A stretch of DNA of 64,000 bases from Gnetum montanum (GCA_015680685.1 MNCI01035206.1:370063-434062), one strand, 5' to 3'. Numbered from the stretch's first letter, positions 10,930 to 24,590 are shown. Program-made: numbers and translations. The notes: generated from the sequence alone by a model not told the origin.

Positions 10930-12186
10930 GAAATCATATTAATACTTTGAACTTTTGGCCTGCAATTGCATCCTTTATTATTATTAGTAATGCATGGAAA
11001 TTTCAATCTCTCCATAGTACCATGTTTAACTTTTATGTTTTTTTTTTTTGAACTGGAAAGAATTGTTGGCTTTTGCATAGGTTTAGAAGACATTTTTTTT
11101 TGTGAGGAAGGGGGTTGCACCATGTTGTCCTCATGCTAGTTCTGATGAGCTTGTATGTCTAGTAGTTTTATTCACATGTGTGGGAACTATCTTTAAAAAT
11201 GGATGTTTTCAATGCTTTTGATAAGGAATACTAATACTGTTATCCCTTTGTATGTTCACAACACAAGTTGCATTGTTTTGTTAAGGTTGTGATGCTAATT
11301 CTTCCTACATTATTAATTATGACATATGTTGGATGGGGGTGTGAGAGTATTGAGGATGTGATGGATGATGAGAGGAATGGGATGCTAATCTCATAGGAGA
11401 TATTACAAATTGATTGTATTAAAGAGGATAGTAGTAGTAATGAGTTGAGGCATGAGCACTAGAACCATTGGGAGAAATAGGTTGTTAAACATAATATCCA
11501 TAAGGGTTTGGTTGGCAATAGGGATGTTGTTAGTTTAGTGATGGCATCCCCCCAAACTATGAGTTTTTCCATTATTGTTAATAGTAGTCTTGAGGTTGAG
11601 GAAAAGCCCTACTTGGATAGTAATGTTGGTTGTATAATTGTCTATAATTGCCTTGTGGATAAGGTAATCTCCTAGAGATCTTAGAATTCAAAGAGAAAGT
11701 CCCAAACTCTTATAAATGTAACATAACTAGGAAATAGCTTTTGGATGTTCATATTTATAAATGCCATATCCATCCTCCTCCTATAAATATAAGTTTGAAA
11801 TCTCTTCTACTGTAGCTTCTTTCTCTTTTATCCAATAAGTATCCTTGCCTATTTACTCTTTATTTTTCCTTTTCTTGCCTTGATCACTTGATCCTACTTG
11901 CTTTACCTTTTTCTTTATGATTTTTAGTTAGTTGTAATTTTTTCATCCATCAATTCCCACATCTTATCTATCCTTGCTTCAATCTCTATGATAGACTTTC
12001 TATTAGCAAGGTTTCATGTGAGATCATCTCATCAAAAGCTACCTTCTCTTCTTGATCATAAACATGAACCTCTTTATTTCAAAGGGTTGGATCCTAGTTA
12101 TATTCCTTTACACTCTTCCTTTTGCATAACTCTCCTTCTTCTTCTTTCACCTATTGAATCAACCTTATTTTGTTACGAAGCCTAGG

Positions 12187-12363
12187 TGATGAGACATGAA
12201 CTGCTCATAGTGCTGGCGGCCGCGTTAAGGCACCCACGTTGTATCATGGGTCGCGATGTATCATGGGCTGCGATATCGCATATGCGATGTATCATGGGTC
12301 GCGATATCGCAGTCAGCCGTAATTTCTATAAATAAGAGGCGGCTCTCCCTCATTTGAGGATCC
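12187..12363 (+). mobile_element. LTR 5' end, GCGATATCGC family, runs into gap
   Basis: Starts TGATGAGACATG, has GCGATATCGC at 12270-12279 and 12301-12310 with degenerate copies between them, then a TATA box CTATAAATAAGAGG near 12331. It is the same family as the fragment at 1-147 but in plus orientation. It breaks into the assembly gap at 12364, so the rest of the element is unseen. Confidence 0.75.
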
Positions 12364-12844
12364 NNNNNNNNNNNNNNNNNNNNNNNNNNNNNNNNNNNNN
12401 NNNNNNNNNNNNNNNNNNNNNNNNNNNNNNNNNNNNNNNNNNNNNNNNNNNNNNNNNNNNNNNNNNNNNNNNNNNNNNNNNNNNNNNNNNNNNNNNNNNN
12501 NNNNNNNNNNNNNNNNNNNNNNNNNNNNNNNNNNNNNNNNNNNNNNNNNNNNNNNNNNNNNNNNNNNNNNNNNNNNNNNNNNNNNNNNNNNNNNNNNNNN
12601 NNNNNNNNNNNNNNNNNNNNNNNNNNNNNNNNNNNNNNNNNNNNNNNNNNNNNNNNNNNNNNNNNNNNNNNNNNNNNNNNNNNNNNNNNNNNNNNNNNNN
12701 NNNNNNNNNNNNNNNNNNNNNNNNNNNNNNNNNNNNNNNNNNNNNNNNNNNNNNNNNNNNNNNNNNNNNNNNNNNNNNNNNNNNNNNNNNNNNNNNNNNN
12801 NNNNNNNNNNNNNNNNNNNNNNNNNNNNNNNNNNNNNNNNNNNN
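12364..12844. other. Assembly gap (481 N)
   Basis: A run of N separates an LTR start from E4 gag sequence. The real missing length may be several kilobases if a whole element lies here. Confidence 0.99.
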
Positions 12845-14024
12845 CCAAGGATCTTAACTTTAATAATCTTCCTTGGGCATATATCCCAAGGATCTCTCTT
12901 ATTTTGTTACGAATCCAATCTATGATGTGATAAAGCTATTCTTTTTGAGAAAATCCATGGCCTGAGCATCTATGTAGTGAAGAATAGTATCTACCTAAGG
13001 TTGCATTAAGGAATGCATGGTTCTCTCACTTCCATTATTGGATAAGTTTTCTTATATTAGACATTCTTACATAGGTTTGGTATTTCTCATTAAAGAGCTT
13101 AAGCATTGTAGACCATCAATGAATTGAATGTAGTTCCAACAATCTATACCAACTTTTAGCTTCTTCTATTAGCATTTTAGGAAAGAGGTTAAGCTTTTAC
13201 CACTTACTTTTAATATTTTGCAATATGCATGCATCATGGAAGGCTTATAAATGATGTTAGGGATTAAAATTATGGCCTTCATCAAATTTAGGAATGTTAT
13301 TCATATCAAGTCATTTGATGTGACTTTCCGTTCGGTGCCTATGGGGTATTCTAACTACCTCCCTAACCTGTGTCATGCTTCTAATAGTCAACAAGGGTTA
13401 ATCATCATCAAACATGTTGTGGTTATAATCCCTATCTCTATTTATATTCATTTGATTATGATGGTCTCATCTATGCTCCCTTTGATACCTAGTATCTTGT
13501 CATTGATTCCTATTTTTATCTCTATCTTAACACCTTAGTGGAACCCTATCTTCATACCTACATTCATCGTTGTTAGAACTAGATGGTGAAGATGATCAGG
13601 AAGATGGTGAACTAGGAGAATTACCACGGCTCTTATATCTTCCCCTTTGGTCCCTCGGTTCATCTCTTTTGGGTTTGCTGGAGGTCATAGGCCTTAAGGC
13701 TCTCATTATTCTAGGACTTATTTCATCCTCTCTAGGATTGTCTGTGATAGTTAAGCATAGTCTTTAAATGTAGTAATGGTTTGAATGAGCATATGAGATC
13801 CTTGTTCATTGTAGTTGTTCATTCCAATTCTCTTCAATATAAATCTTGTCATTACCTATACCAATGTTCTCATCATGTAATGAACTATCATCCCTATGTG
13901 AAGAAAACATGTTTTCAGTTAATAATGTGTGTGGCTTAAAATATTAATAGTTGTGAAAACATAAATTGTCAATGCTTTTATAGTGATCATTTATAATATA
14001 ACTAATTTAGATCACTAGCATCAT

Positions 14025-14042
14025 CCTCGAAAATAGTGCCAA
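14025..14042 (-). other. E4 primer-binding site
   Basis: On the minus strand the sequence after the LTR is TTGGCACTATTTTCGAGG, a decayed form of the PBS seen in E6 (TTGGCACCGTTGCCAAGG). Confidence 0.6.
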
Positions 14043-14903
14043 TGATGAGTTGTGAGTGTCCCTTATGCCCAATCATAAGAATCACAAGCATTCAGATGAA
14101 ATCCAATCAAATTCCATGGATTAAACTATTGTGATATCTAGATCGTTAAGTATTGATTGTAGGTCATTGTCTTCTCACTTGGACTAGTGGTAGCTTTATC
14201 ATATCTGGTTTAGTCCAATGTAAGGCATATGATTATTGATGTTGTGCAACTATAGCTAAGCTATATAAAAACATGAAAATTAATTATTTAATTAATCTAC
14301 TAATAACATGAAGATAAATTCTAAGCTAGCCTAAGGACAATGAGTGTCCGTTCTCAACTTGCTATACATGTCTTGAACTCACATTACCACTACTAGGATT
14401 ACCAAGTGTTAAGCTACTAGATGAACCAAGCAATAATGCTACTGAGATTATCAAGCGAATACATGTTTACACTCGAAATTGGTCATGCTCATTCTAAATA
14501 TTAATTGATATGTAGAAAATATAAATATTAACTAGGTATAGAAAGTACATTACATTGAAAATAAATCTATTCTAAGTTCAAGTGTTGCAATGAATATGAA
14601 TCAACCTTGATCTTACTGTCATTCATGAAATGTGTATAGGTGTAATGCCACTCGAATAAGATGTCATACAATTGACTCAAATCCATGTTGTAGGTACTCA
14701 TTGACTGTTTGCTAAGATTATGGAAGAAAATTACAAGAGTCTCGTTATACTACTGACCAAATAATGCCAAAAACATAGCAAATACTTGCATATTTATATG
14801 CAAATAAACACATTGCATTGACACATATGCATTAATTCACTTGGCTATATCTACCAGGATGCATCAATGAAGCTAAGTTCTAGCAGATGTAATGTAGCAT
14901 TTA
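14043..14903 (-). mobile_element. E4 5' LTR, outer end truncated
   Basis: The inner end reads TGATGAGTTGTGAG on the plus strand (LTR end on the minus strand), followed by the family's conserved R/U5 and a TATA-like ATATTTATATG near 14792. The outer TGATGA end is missing: at 14904 the inner-type end of another LTR (E1) starts. E1 therefore inserted into this LTR. Confidence 0.65.
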
Positions 14904-15701
14904 TGATGAGTGGCGAGGTACCTCTACACCCAACCATACGAATCACAAGCATTCACTTCTTAAGTACACTAGTTTCAAAGAAGTGAAATCTAATTGAAAT
15001 GATCATTGTCTTCTCAATTCCACTTATGAGGTACAAGTATATGGCTAAGTGCAACTAAGGTATGTGATTTTTATCATTTTATATCTTATAAGTTTAATTT
15101 CCTAGAACTAGAATGAAAGGTAGAGTAATTTAAGATCTAATTAATCTACTACCTAGCTAGCCTAACATAAGTACCTATTCCCACTTCCCGAACACATCCT
15201 GAATGCATGTAGCACTACTAGGTTACCAAATGTTAAGCATTTTTGGGTTACCAAGTGCTACATGTATGTTCGAAGTGGTCGTGATTATGTGCATTAACAA
15301 CTGGAAATTAATTGATTAATGAAAATGCATTAAAGTAAAGTGCATGAATGATAAATGCATTAAAGGAAACATTAATCTATTCTTAGTGCTGCAAGGATTA
15401 TTAAAAGGGCCTATCTTTATTCTCGTCACATTGCTATGCTCAATTACATGAGTACTCAAATAAAGGTCCGTACACACTTAGACTCCTGCTGTAGGCACTT
15501 AGAAAATATTCTAACTCTAGAGAAAACAAACTACAAGAGCTTTGCTATGCTATGAAAAAACTATGAAAAACTATATAAAAATTATGAGCCCAAGTGCTAT
15601 ATTTATAGGTTGGCATATACATAGTGATATCGAATATTCAACATCACATCTTGGAACTCTGATATATCGGATATTGAAGCCAATCAAAACATGATTCATC
15701 A
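14904..15701 (-). mobile_element. E1 3' LTR
   Basis: 798 bp. On the minus strand it starts TGATGAATC and ends CTCATCA. U3 carries degraded GATATC repeats (about 15627-15675) next to a TATA box (CCTATAAATATAG, about 15597-15609). The decayed polypurine box GTTGTGGGAGTA lies just outside at 15702-15713. Confidence 0.85.
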
Positions 15702-17715
15702 TACTCCCACAACTAAATAAAAACTCATCCTCGAGTGAAGAAGAGGAGGAATAAGTTCCTTGGAAAGGTATGGGATTATTGACTGACATGCAACTTGACT
15801 CAGATGGAACAAACAAATTCTAAGTGTCCAAGTGTATGGATTACAATCTTTTCCAAAATTGGGTGTTCATGATAAGAGAAGTGAACATCCTAGACAAAAC
15901 TAACATCCACTCTTGTGGTAGCTGAAGAGCGAGGAAGAAGATTCAACAATCATGAAGAGTCCTCATCACATGGTGCTGCTGTTGTTGCTTCCTTTATGAA
16001 GGCAATCCCGCTTCTAGTCCGTGCATTCTATCTACGCTTCCCACTGCAATCACAACAAAATCATGAATTAGTGTGCAATGTGTAACATATAGCTTTGAAG
16101 TTCCTTGTCTCATCGATGGTTACACTTGGCTAGGTTGTGATTGTGATAAATGGATTTAGTTAATAGTGTTAGTTGGAAAGTTGATAAATAGGGTAAAAGG
16201 GATGAATGGTCCATTAAATTTGAAAAATTTCAAATGCGAGGAAATTCTTGAAGAGGATGTAAGAATTCACAAAAATAAAAAGAAAAGTTCATTGAAAAAT
16301 GTTGTGAAAATGCGCATAATTGGATGTCATTGATGAGGTAAACAAAAGGATTTAATTGTAAGAGTGTCTAAGGATAAACAATTTAACTAACCCAACCAAA
16401 AGATATGCAAGTGGGTCCTCCCCAAGGCAAGCACAGGCCATTTAGTGCCCTTGCATAACTTCAAACCGAGGAGTCCATGGGCCCCATGGATGATTAATGA
16501 TTACGAAAAGTTAAGTACAAAAACCTGAAAGAAACTACCTAAGAATTTTGACACATCAAATTAGGACATCAAACAAGAACATGAAACCGACAGTGAGGTG
16601 AGACATGGAAAGCATAGATGGATGAGAGAGAGTGAAATAGAGTTCCTAATTAAGGTTACATGAAGTCCCTTGTGAATTTTATACTTAAATGACTTGATAA
16701 GATCCATCCTTAGTCCAAACCAAAATCAACCACATTCAATGACTTCACATTGCCATTCTAAGACCAATCCACTTCCCCTGAGACACAAGAGTGCTTCCAT
16801 AGAACAACCATTGTTCCTTATTAGAGAAGAAAAGAGAAGTAAGAAGTGAGGAAGGGCCTTAGTTAAAGGGGACCTTTAGGCATGGGTAACCTATTTTTCT
16901 AGTCCCATAACAAGTGTTTGTAGGCAGTTTATTTTGTCTAAGGGATATGCTTTGAATTCCCATTATTTTTTTTAAATGGGAACCAATCCATGCAAAGACT
17001 TATTCATTTATTTTCTCTAAGGGGTGTGCTTTGAATTCCCAATTTTATTTTATTTTTGAAATGGAAACCACACCATGCAAAGACTTATTCAACTTCCTGC
17101 TATTGATCAACATAGAACAGTAAGAAATCCATGAAAACACACATGCACCAAGTAAGCAGAAAGGCACAAAGAATACCAAATCCCCTTAAAGTCACATCCT
17201 ACTCAAACCTTTGAATCCTTTCTAATTTTGGAAATTACCAAAGTCACAAATTTTTTATAGTTTTATTAATGAAAGAGGAACTGCATATTTCTAGAACAAG
17301 GAAAACCATAGAGTTTGTGGATGGGTGGATGTTATGGACTCACTGCCTATTTCAAGAAAAAGAAACCGTGTCCTCATTATTAGTAACAAAATTCAAAGCT
17401 AGAATATAGACATCAACAATCAAATAACAAAATAGTACATACCACCATCAAGCAACAAATTACCACTGTGCCTAACACTTATTAACAAAAAGTTAGAAAA
17501 TCATGCTAGAATAAAAGAAAATATAAAAGAAAGTGTAAAATATTCAAGAAATAGCAAATGTGCTAACAATGTTGTAAAACAAAAATAAAAAAAAGATTAA
17601 GAACTAGAAAACAAGAAGATGTAAAATAAAGAATGTGTAAAACAAAAAGGGTGAAAAACTGAGGAGTTGCTTATATAGTTAACGTGGATGGCCATCTCCC
17701 CCATGATTGAGTTGA
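15702..17715 (-). other. E1 3' non-coding region
   Basis: Two kilobases without a supported frame lie between integrase and the 3' LTR and match E2 and E3 in block order. A hairpin lies at 15861-15890. A tandem duplication occupies 16931-17009 and 17010-17092. An internal G-run box sits at 17693-17714, next to the integrase end. Confidence 0.65.
16931..17092. repeat. Tandem duplication in E1 non-coding region
   Basis: Two units of about 80 bp (16931-17009 and 17010-17092) each contain GCTTTGAATTCCCA, a T-rich stretch and CCATGCAAAGACTTATTC. E2 has a single unit near 22545-22645, and E5 one near 5530-5615. Confidence 0.8.
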
Positions 17716-18945
17716 AAGGAGGGTATCTGAAATATTGAGCATGGTTATCCATTCGATGAGACATGTGTTGTATTAGCTGGCTTATGCTCATGGAAAGGTT
17801 TGACTTCTTGTATGTTGACTAGCTATTTCTTGTTTGGGCTCTCAAGTTTCTAGATCATCATGGCCCCAGAAGAAAAAGTTTTATAAATTATATAAGGTCC
17901 TTCTCACAATTTTTGGAACTTAGTTCATTGAGGTACATGTGTGGAGTTCTAGTAGAGAACCTTGTCTTTTGGCTGAAGTTTGACTTTTCTGATTTTAAGG
18001 TCATGGTGCTTTTTGTTGTATGCTTTGTGCAACTTGTTAATGATAGGGCCACCAATCAACTTTCCTCTATCAAGTTGAGATTCATTAATCTTTCATTTTG
18101 TGCTAAACTCAAGTTGAGGTTGAGGTCACAAGTTGTTGAAAGTGTACGAAGCTCAAATTGCATAAGAAGTGTTGGTAGTTTTCTGTACACAAGCTTATAG
18201 GAAGAGTAGCCTATAGGAAGTTTCCATGTTCAGCAATAGGCCCAAAGAGCATCGTCGAGTTTCGTTCTCCAGTCTTTCCTATATTTTCTAACAGTTCTTG
18301 TTAGAATCTTTGTGATTTCCCTATTGGTGACCTTAGCTTGACCATTGGCTTGGGGGTGGTATGGTGTTGTGAGTTTATGTTAGGCAATGCATGAGCTTAT
18401 GAAAAGTAGTGCCTGTAAAGTGAGTTCCATTACCATAAATTAATGCATGCGGCACACCAAACCTCTTTACAACATTTTTTTATACAAACTGAGCAACAGT
18501 AGAAGATGTACAGTCAATGATGGCTGCTGCTTTTACCCATTTTGTACAATAGTCAATGGCAACTATGATGTATTCCTTTCCATTTAACATGGGTGTGATG
18601 GGACCCATGAAGTCAATGCTCCAGATGTCGAAGGGTTCCAGAGGTTGAATCCATTGTTGAGGTCCCTCCATTTGGGTAGTCATTCCACCATCTCGTTGGC
18701 ATCATTTACAAGAGTGGACATATTAGTGAGTATCCCTAAATATTTTTGGCCAATAGTACCCTACCATTAGGATTTTAATGGCCATGCATCTCCCAACATA
18801 GTGGCCTCCACAAGGACTCTCATGCGTGTCCTAAGAAATGCATAGTTAACCAGCATCAAGGACATACCATTGAACCAAGCCATTGGCACACACCTTGTAG
18901 AGGTATCCATTGATCTCCATGAACAATTTCACCTGGTGAAGAAAT
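17716..18945 (-). pseudogene. E1 integrase remnant
   Basis: The minus-strand frame 18683-18480 reads GPQQWIQPLEPFDIWSIDFM and AIDYCTKWVKAAAI, the integrase core with its first catalytic Asp. The second Asp and the Glu region follow downstream with frameshifts around 18480-18300. The C-terminal part to 17716 is decayed. Confidence 0.8.
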
Positions 18946-20513
18946 TATTGTTTCTTCCAATCATCCAACACTTGTGGCATCTCTTGAGTAAGAAGATAGG
19001 TAAGAATGCCATCATACCATTTAGGCTCATTGGAAAACTGTTCAATTATAGTGCCAGCAAAGAGGAGTTCGTCAGGGAATAGATCAAATAATGGGCTTTC
19101 TTCCTCTTTGTTATTCCATCGTAACCAAGATAAGTGGTCAACAATCACATTCTTAGTATCCTTTTGATCTACCATCATAAGATCTAATTCCTATAAGATC
19201 ACTAGCCACTATATGCCACAAGGGCTCACCATTGGCTTGTTCATCAGGAAGTGGATGGCATTGTGGTATGTGTGCACAAACATCTTATATCCAAGAACAT
19301 AATTCCTGAACTTTTCTATAGCAAACACCACTACCATCAATTCTTTTTCTATGATGATGTAGTTTATTTGTGCACCCACAATGCTTCAGCTTACATAGTG
19401 GATGTAGTATGGATGTTTCTTGTCATCCATCTATGTAAGCATAGCTCCCAAGGCATAATTTGATGCATCCATCATGACATGAAATGGTTTGGACCAATTG
19501 AGTGCTTGTAGAATTGGAGTTCTTATAAGTTTTTCTTTTAGTTATTGGAATGCTTGTTCACATTCCATGCTCTAGAAAAATGGAGCATCTTTCTTTATCA
19601 GCTTTACCAATGGCTTTGCGTTCTTAGAGAAATTCTCTATGAATCACCAATAGTAGCTAGTATGTCCAAGGAATGATCGAACATCTTTGATAGTTTCTAG
19701 CTGGTGGGTTATTCCTTAGATGAGCCTTATTTTTTTAGGGTCTACCTCAATTCTTGCTTATGATATTCTATGCCCCAATACAATGCCTTCCTAGACCATT
19801 AGATGACTCTTTTATCAATTAAGCCTAAGGTTTGTCTCAATGCATCATTTCAGTACTTACTTAAGGCAATCTAGGGCTTACTCAAATGTAGCTCCATAGG
19901 TGGAGAAGTCATCCATGAATACTTCCACACCACTACCAATTTTCTGTTGAAAAATGCTTAGAACTAGGTGTTGGAATGTAGTAAGGGCATTTCATAGATC
20001 AAAAGGCATCTTGTGATATGCAAAATTTCCCCAAGGACTCATGAATGTTGTCTTGGCCTAGTCCTCTAGCGCGATCTAGATTTGGTTATAGCCACTATAA
20101 CCATTTAGGAAACTATAGTAGCAATGCCTAAAGATTGTGTCTAACACCTGATCAACAAATGACAACTAGAAAATGGTCCTTGAAGGTTGCCATATTTAGC
20201 AATCAAAAATTGATGCAAGTCCACCACTTGCCACCTTTCTTAGGCACAATAACAAGTGGACTAACCTACTCACTATCTGCAATGGGATAAATGAACCCTT
20301 CCTTATGGAGTTGTTCAATTTTCTCCTTGATGATCTACTTCAATTTGGGATTTAATCATTTTTATGGTTGGTGTAGATGCGATGCTGGAATATCCTAGGA
20401 TCAATCCCTATAAGCTCAAGATATGATCAAGCAAATGCTGCTAACCATTTTTCAACCAGGTTTAACAACATCGTTTTCTATTCTAGAGCAAGATTGGCAT
20501 TGATTATGATCAG
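18946..20513 (-). pseudogene. E1 RNase H and reverse transcriptase remnant
   Basis: The RT catalytic FMDD is intact at 19908-19919 (minus). RNase H carries the shared in-frame TAG at 19431-19433. Other stops break the frame. The N-terminal edge of RT stops at 20513 where E2 is inserted and continues at 30382. Confidence 0.8.
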
Positions 20514-21302
20514 TGATGAGTGACGAGGTATCCCTACACTCAACCATACAAATATGAGTGTACACACACGATCCAGTCAAATTCTAAGGACCAAGTGCTT
20601 ATGCGCTTTTGTGGAACAAGGATGGGTTAGTCAATCATTGTCTTCTCAAGCTTACTTGTATGGCATGATTGTATGGTTAAGTAAACCTGAGGTATATGAT
20701 TTTTATGACTTTTATATTTTTATGTCCTAGTGCTACAAAGGGAGAAGTGAACTAATTAAGTAACTATCTTAACTTAACTAATTGGCTATGCTCTAACTAG
20801 TCCTAACACCAGCATCTATTCCCACCCGTACACATCCTAAACTAGTGTCACACTACTGGGATTACCAAACGCTAATCGTTATTGGGTTACCAAGTATTCC
20901 ATGCATGCTCAAAGTGGTTGTACTAAGTGTGCTTACTTAGGAGAGATTAATAGGGTGAGAGAGAGAACATTAATTAACTAAGCAAAGCATTAATTAACAC
21001 AAATAACATTAATTAAGCTATTCCGAATGCTGCAAGGTTTATCACAAAGTTCATCTTTATTGCCGTACACAAGGTATGCTCAGGTACACACTCGAATAAA
21101 GATCCATTCACTTTATGACTCCTACTACAGGCACTCAGAAATAATTCTATCTCTGGAAAGGAAAAGAGGCAAGAGTTTGGGTAAGGGACTAAGGCTAATT
21201 GCCCAAACCAAGCATGCCCACCTCTTATTTATAGGCAACAAGGTAGGTCCCGATATCAGATGCCTGATATCACTTGGAAGGCTCTGATATCGTGGTTCAT
21301 CA
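20514..21302 (-). mobile_element. E2 3' LTR
   Basis: 789 bp, ends TGATGA/TCATCA. The TATA box complement lies at 21225-21234, with three GATATC motifs in U3 (about 21251-21292). It is shorter than the 5' LTR, in part because the U3 array has fewer units. Confidence 0.92.
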
Positions 21303-21314
21303 TACCCCCACGAC
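21303..21314 (-). other. E2 3' polypurine tract
   Basis: The minus strand reads AGTCGTGGGGGTA immediately before TGATGA of the 3' LTR, a typical priming position for plus-strand DNA. Confidence 0.8.
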
Positions 21315-23211
21315 TGAATGAAAACTCATCCTCAAGTTTCTTACAAAATATTGGAAAGGTATGGGATTATTGACTGAATGACACTGATGGTGAAATGGGA
21401 TGACAGACTCAAAGTGCCTAATGAACAGATCTAAAAAAGCATATTACAACATTGGTGTTCATGCCCATTGTGGTGAACACCGTACATAAATGACATCTAG
21501 GCCCTTATTTGACAGCTTGAAGAGAGAGAAAAGAAAATGAGGTGTGTTGCTGCCGATGCTGAGATTACGCCTTCCATTGTTTATCCATAGCCATGTGACC
21601 AAACTTGTTCCTTTTGTAAATGCTCTAGCTCTAGTCCATCATGAGTGCTCCCTCCTAGCCCAGTCCATTGTTCATATGATCACCATATGCACACACAACA
21701 CAGTCACGAATTAGCAAGGATAGATAAGCTATCATGTAGTTGATACCTTACCTTAATATGAAGTACATTGGCTAGGTTGTGGGTATGGTAGATACTAGAT
21801 TATAGGTTTATGATGTAGGGGTGAGATAAATTCAAAAAATTTGGTACAAGACCCCCACGACTAAGAGTGAACCTCCAAAAGCGATAGTTTAAAAAAATAT
21901 AAGGAATAAGAAAGATGAGAGAAATAACAACAACAAAGCCAATAAAATGAATGTCATGGATGGGGATGAAATGAGAAATGGCTAATTGCAAAGAATGTTA
22001 AAGGGAAAGAACTTAACAATTGCACCATAAAGAAATGCCAGTGGGTCCTCCCCAAAGCAGGCTCATGCCCTTATGCCCTGACAAACCCACAAACCAAAGA
22101 GTCTATAGGCTCTAGGAATGATATATGGAAACAATGGTGAAATACTTACCCACAAGACTTTACCAAAGAATAACAATGCATCAACCAAGATATAGACTAA
22201 TGATAAAATTGGCAATGAGGTGGAAAATGTTTAGAAATACAGAAGGAGAGGAGAAAATGGAATGAAATCCCAAGAGCAGGGTTGTGTAAAGTCCCTTGTG
22301 TAGTGTGTGGTTAAGGTGACTAAGTAAGATTCATTCCAAATCCAGATTCAAACCAACCACATCTAGTGACCTTACATCAACACACTTAACCAATCCATCC
22401 TCCTAAAGCAGCAAGAATGCTTCGATGAAAAGTCACCACCATTCCAAGGAGAGCAAGATGCAAAAGTAGGAAGCGAGATAGGGCCTTAGTTAGAGAGAAC
22501 CTTCAGGCATGGGTAACATGTCTTTCCAATGCCATAACCAGTGCTTGTAGCCCATTGTTTTTATTATGTCTAAGGGGTGTGCTTTGAATTCTCACCAGTC
22601 TTTTTTTTTTATGTGAGAACCACACCATGCAAAGACTTATTTTTATTCAATCAACTTCCTAATAATTGGCTAACAGTAGGATGGCAGAAGACCGTATGAA
22701 AAACATCCAAGTGCCTAGGAGAATAATCAGCACAAATGCGTCGAATCCCCTTGAAGTCACACCCTTTTCAACCATTGAGTCTTTCCTTGGTTTGAAGAAT
22801 ACCATGCCACCAATTCATTAATAAGTTTATTTCGAAAAAGGGACAGTGCAGTTCCAAAGCCAAGGGAGACCATAGAGTTGAATGGACACATGGACGACTT
22901 TGACTCATTGCCTGTTTTATCAAAAGAACCACATCTTAGTATTAGCATCAAAAGTCAAAGGTAGAAACTGAACATTAGCAATCAATGTCATTATAATAAA
23001 ATCCACCATCATGAGCATTTATTATATGACGAATGAAAGTAAATCAAACAAACAAATAAAGGAATAGTAAAAATGGTAACAATGGTGTGCAACAAAAATA
23101 AGTAAATATGAAAAGATGTGTAAAACAAAAACGTGTAAAATAAAGTAACAAAAAGAGCTAAGAGCTTGGAATGGTTAGCATTGGTGACCCTCTCCCCCAT
23201 GACTGAGTTAG
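21315..23211 (-). other. E2 3' non-coding region
   Basis: Nearly 1.9 kb without a convincing frame, collinear with E1 and E3. It contains a hairpin at 21454-21481 (GGTGTTCA/TGAACACC), a CCTCCCCAAAGCAGGCTC block near 22049 also present in E3 and E1, and the internal G-run box at 23190-23211. Confidence 0.65.
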
Positions 23212-24590
23212 AAGGAGGAGATCCAAAATAAAGACCTCCACTAACAAAGGTAGTATGAGCACTAGTTGTCCTAGGCTAATGAAGAGGTTTGGTCTATTGG
23301 ATGTTGACCAATAATCTCTTATCTAGGATTTTAGGTTTAAAGATCGTCATGGCTTCTAAAGGAAAATTTTCATAGATAATATAAGGTGCTTCCCATAGCA
23401 TTTGGAATTTAGTGTGTTGTGGCACATGTGTGGGATTCTAGTAGAGAACCTTATCTCCTGGTTGATATTTAACTTTTCTAATCCTTAAGTCATGATGTTG
23501 TTTATTGAAGGCCTTGTGCAATTCATTAGATGATAGGGCGGCTAGTCAATTTTTATCTAGCAAGTTAAGGTTCATCAACCATTCTTTTTGTGCTAGACTG
23601 AGGTCAAGATTGAGGTCACATAACATAGATAGTGTACAAAGTTCTACTTGAATGGAAAGCGTGGGAAGTTTTCCATATACTAACTCATAGGGAGAGTAGC
23701 CTATAGGGAGTTTCCATGTGGAGCAGTATGCCCAAAGAGCATCATTTAGTTTGGTGCTCCAATCTCACCTATGCTTGCTAATAGTTCATGTTGATATTTT
23801 TGTAATCTCCCTATTGGTGACTTCAGCTTGACCGTTCGTTTGGGGGTGATATGGTGTAGTTAGTTTATGCTCGACCCCTAAGCGTTGCATTAGTTTTCGC
23901 AAAGCACACCTGTGAACTGTGTACCATTATCCGAAATAAGTGCACAAAGCACACCAAACCTATTTACAATTTGTTGTTGAACAAATCATGCAATAGTAGA
24001 TGATATACAATCCATAATAGCGACTACTTCTACCCATTTTGTAAAGTAGTCAACGGCAACAACGATGTAAGCTTTTCCATTGGACATTAGTGTAATGGGC
24101 CCCATAAAATCAATTCCCCATATATCAAAGGGTTCTAAGGGTTGAATCCATTGCTGCGGACCCTCCATTCTAATAGTCATTCCCCCATCACGTTGATAAC
24201 GCTCACAAGATTGGACAAAATGATGGGCATCCTAAAACAATGTAGGCCAATAATATCCTGTAAGAAGGATTTTAATGGCTATTCATCTCTTGGCATAATG
24301 ACCCCCACAAGGACCCTCATGAGCATCTTGGAGAATTCGCAGTTGATTTATATCAAGAACGCACTAGTGAACCAAGACATTGGGACATACTTTATAAAGT
24401 TGCCCATTGATTTCCATAAAATACTTAGCTCGGTGAAGAAATTATTATTTCTTTTTAATGTCTAACCCTTGTGGTGTTTGTTGTGTAAAGAGATAGGTGA
24501 GAATACTACTATACCAATTTGTCTCTGTGGTCAATTGATTAGTTATTACACCTGCAAAGAGGAGTTCATCAGGAAAGTGATCAGAAAGTG
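23212..24590 (-). pseudogene. E2 integrase
   Basis: The frame 24180-23986 reads GPQQWIQPLEPFDIWGIDFM and VAVDYFTKWVEVVAI (integrase core, first Asp). The zinc-binding N-terminal region lies at about 24590-24200 and the DNG motif region near 23945-23920. Stops such as that after SSTIA (23986) break the frame. Confidence 0.8.

Larger units (their letters stand above)
11330..13990 (-). pseudogene. E4 gag remnant
   Basis: Minus-strand reading gives degenerate gag sequence homologous to E3 gag (33900-36019). The homology includes the capsid region around 12845-13260, the proline/serine-rich tail around 11330-11700, and an N-terminal part near 13560-13990. Stops and frameshifts are frequent and no long frame survives. 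The sequence between 12187 and 12844 is foreign LTR plus gap. TTATTTTGTTACGAA occurs on both sides of the interruption (about 12166 and 12899), possibly a misassembly trace. Confidence 0.55.
10930..14903 (-). mobile_element. E4: gypsy gag-side remnant with 5' LTR
   Basis: On the minus strand this reads 5' LTR (14903-14043), PBS, gag (about 13990-11330), then short protease-side relics near 11123-10930 (MERLKFPCI and CNCRPKVQS match the protease C-terminal block of the relatives). It is interrupted by a plus-oriented LTR start at 12187 and an assembly gap. The pol side is cut where E5 ends at 10929. Its LTR is cut by E1 at 14904. It is therefore the oldest layer of the nest. Confidence 0.65.

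Noticed and set aside
12261-12857. Long open frames of about 170-195 residues on both strands
   Set aside because: They consist almost wholly of undetermined residues from the N run.
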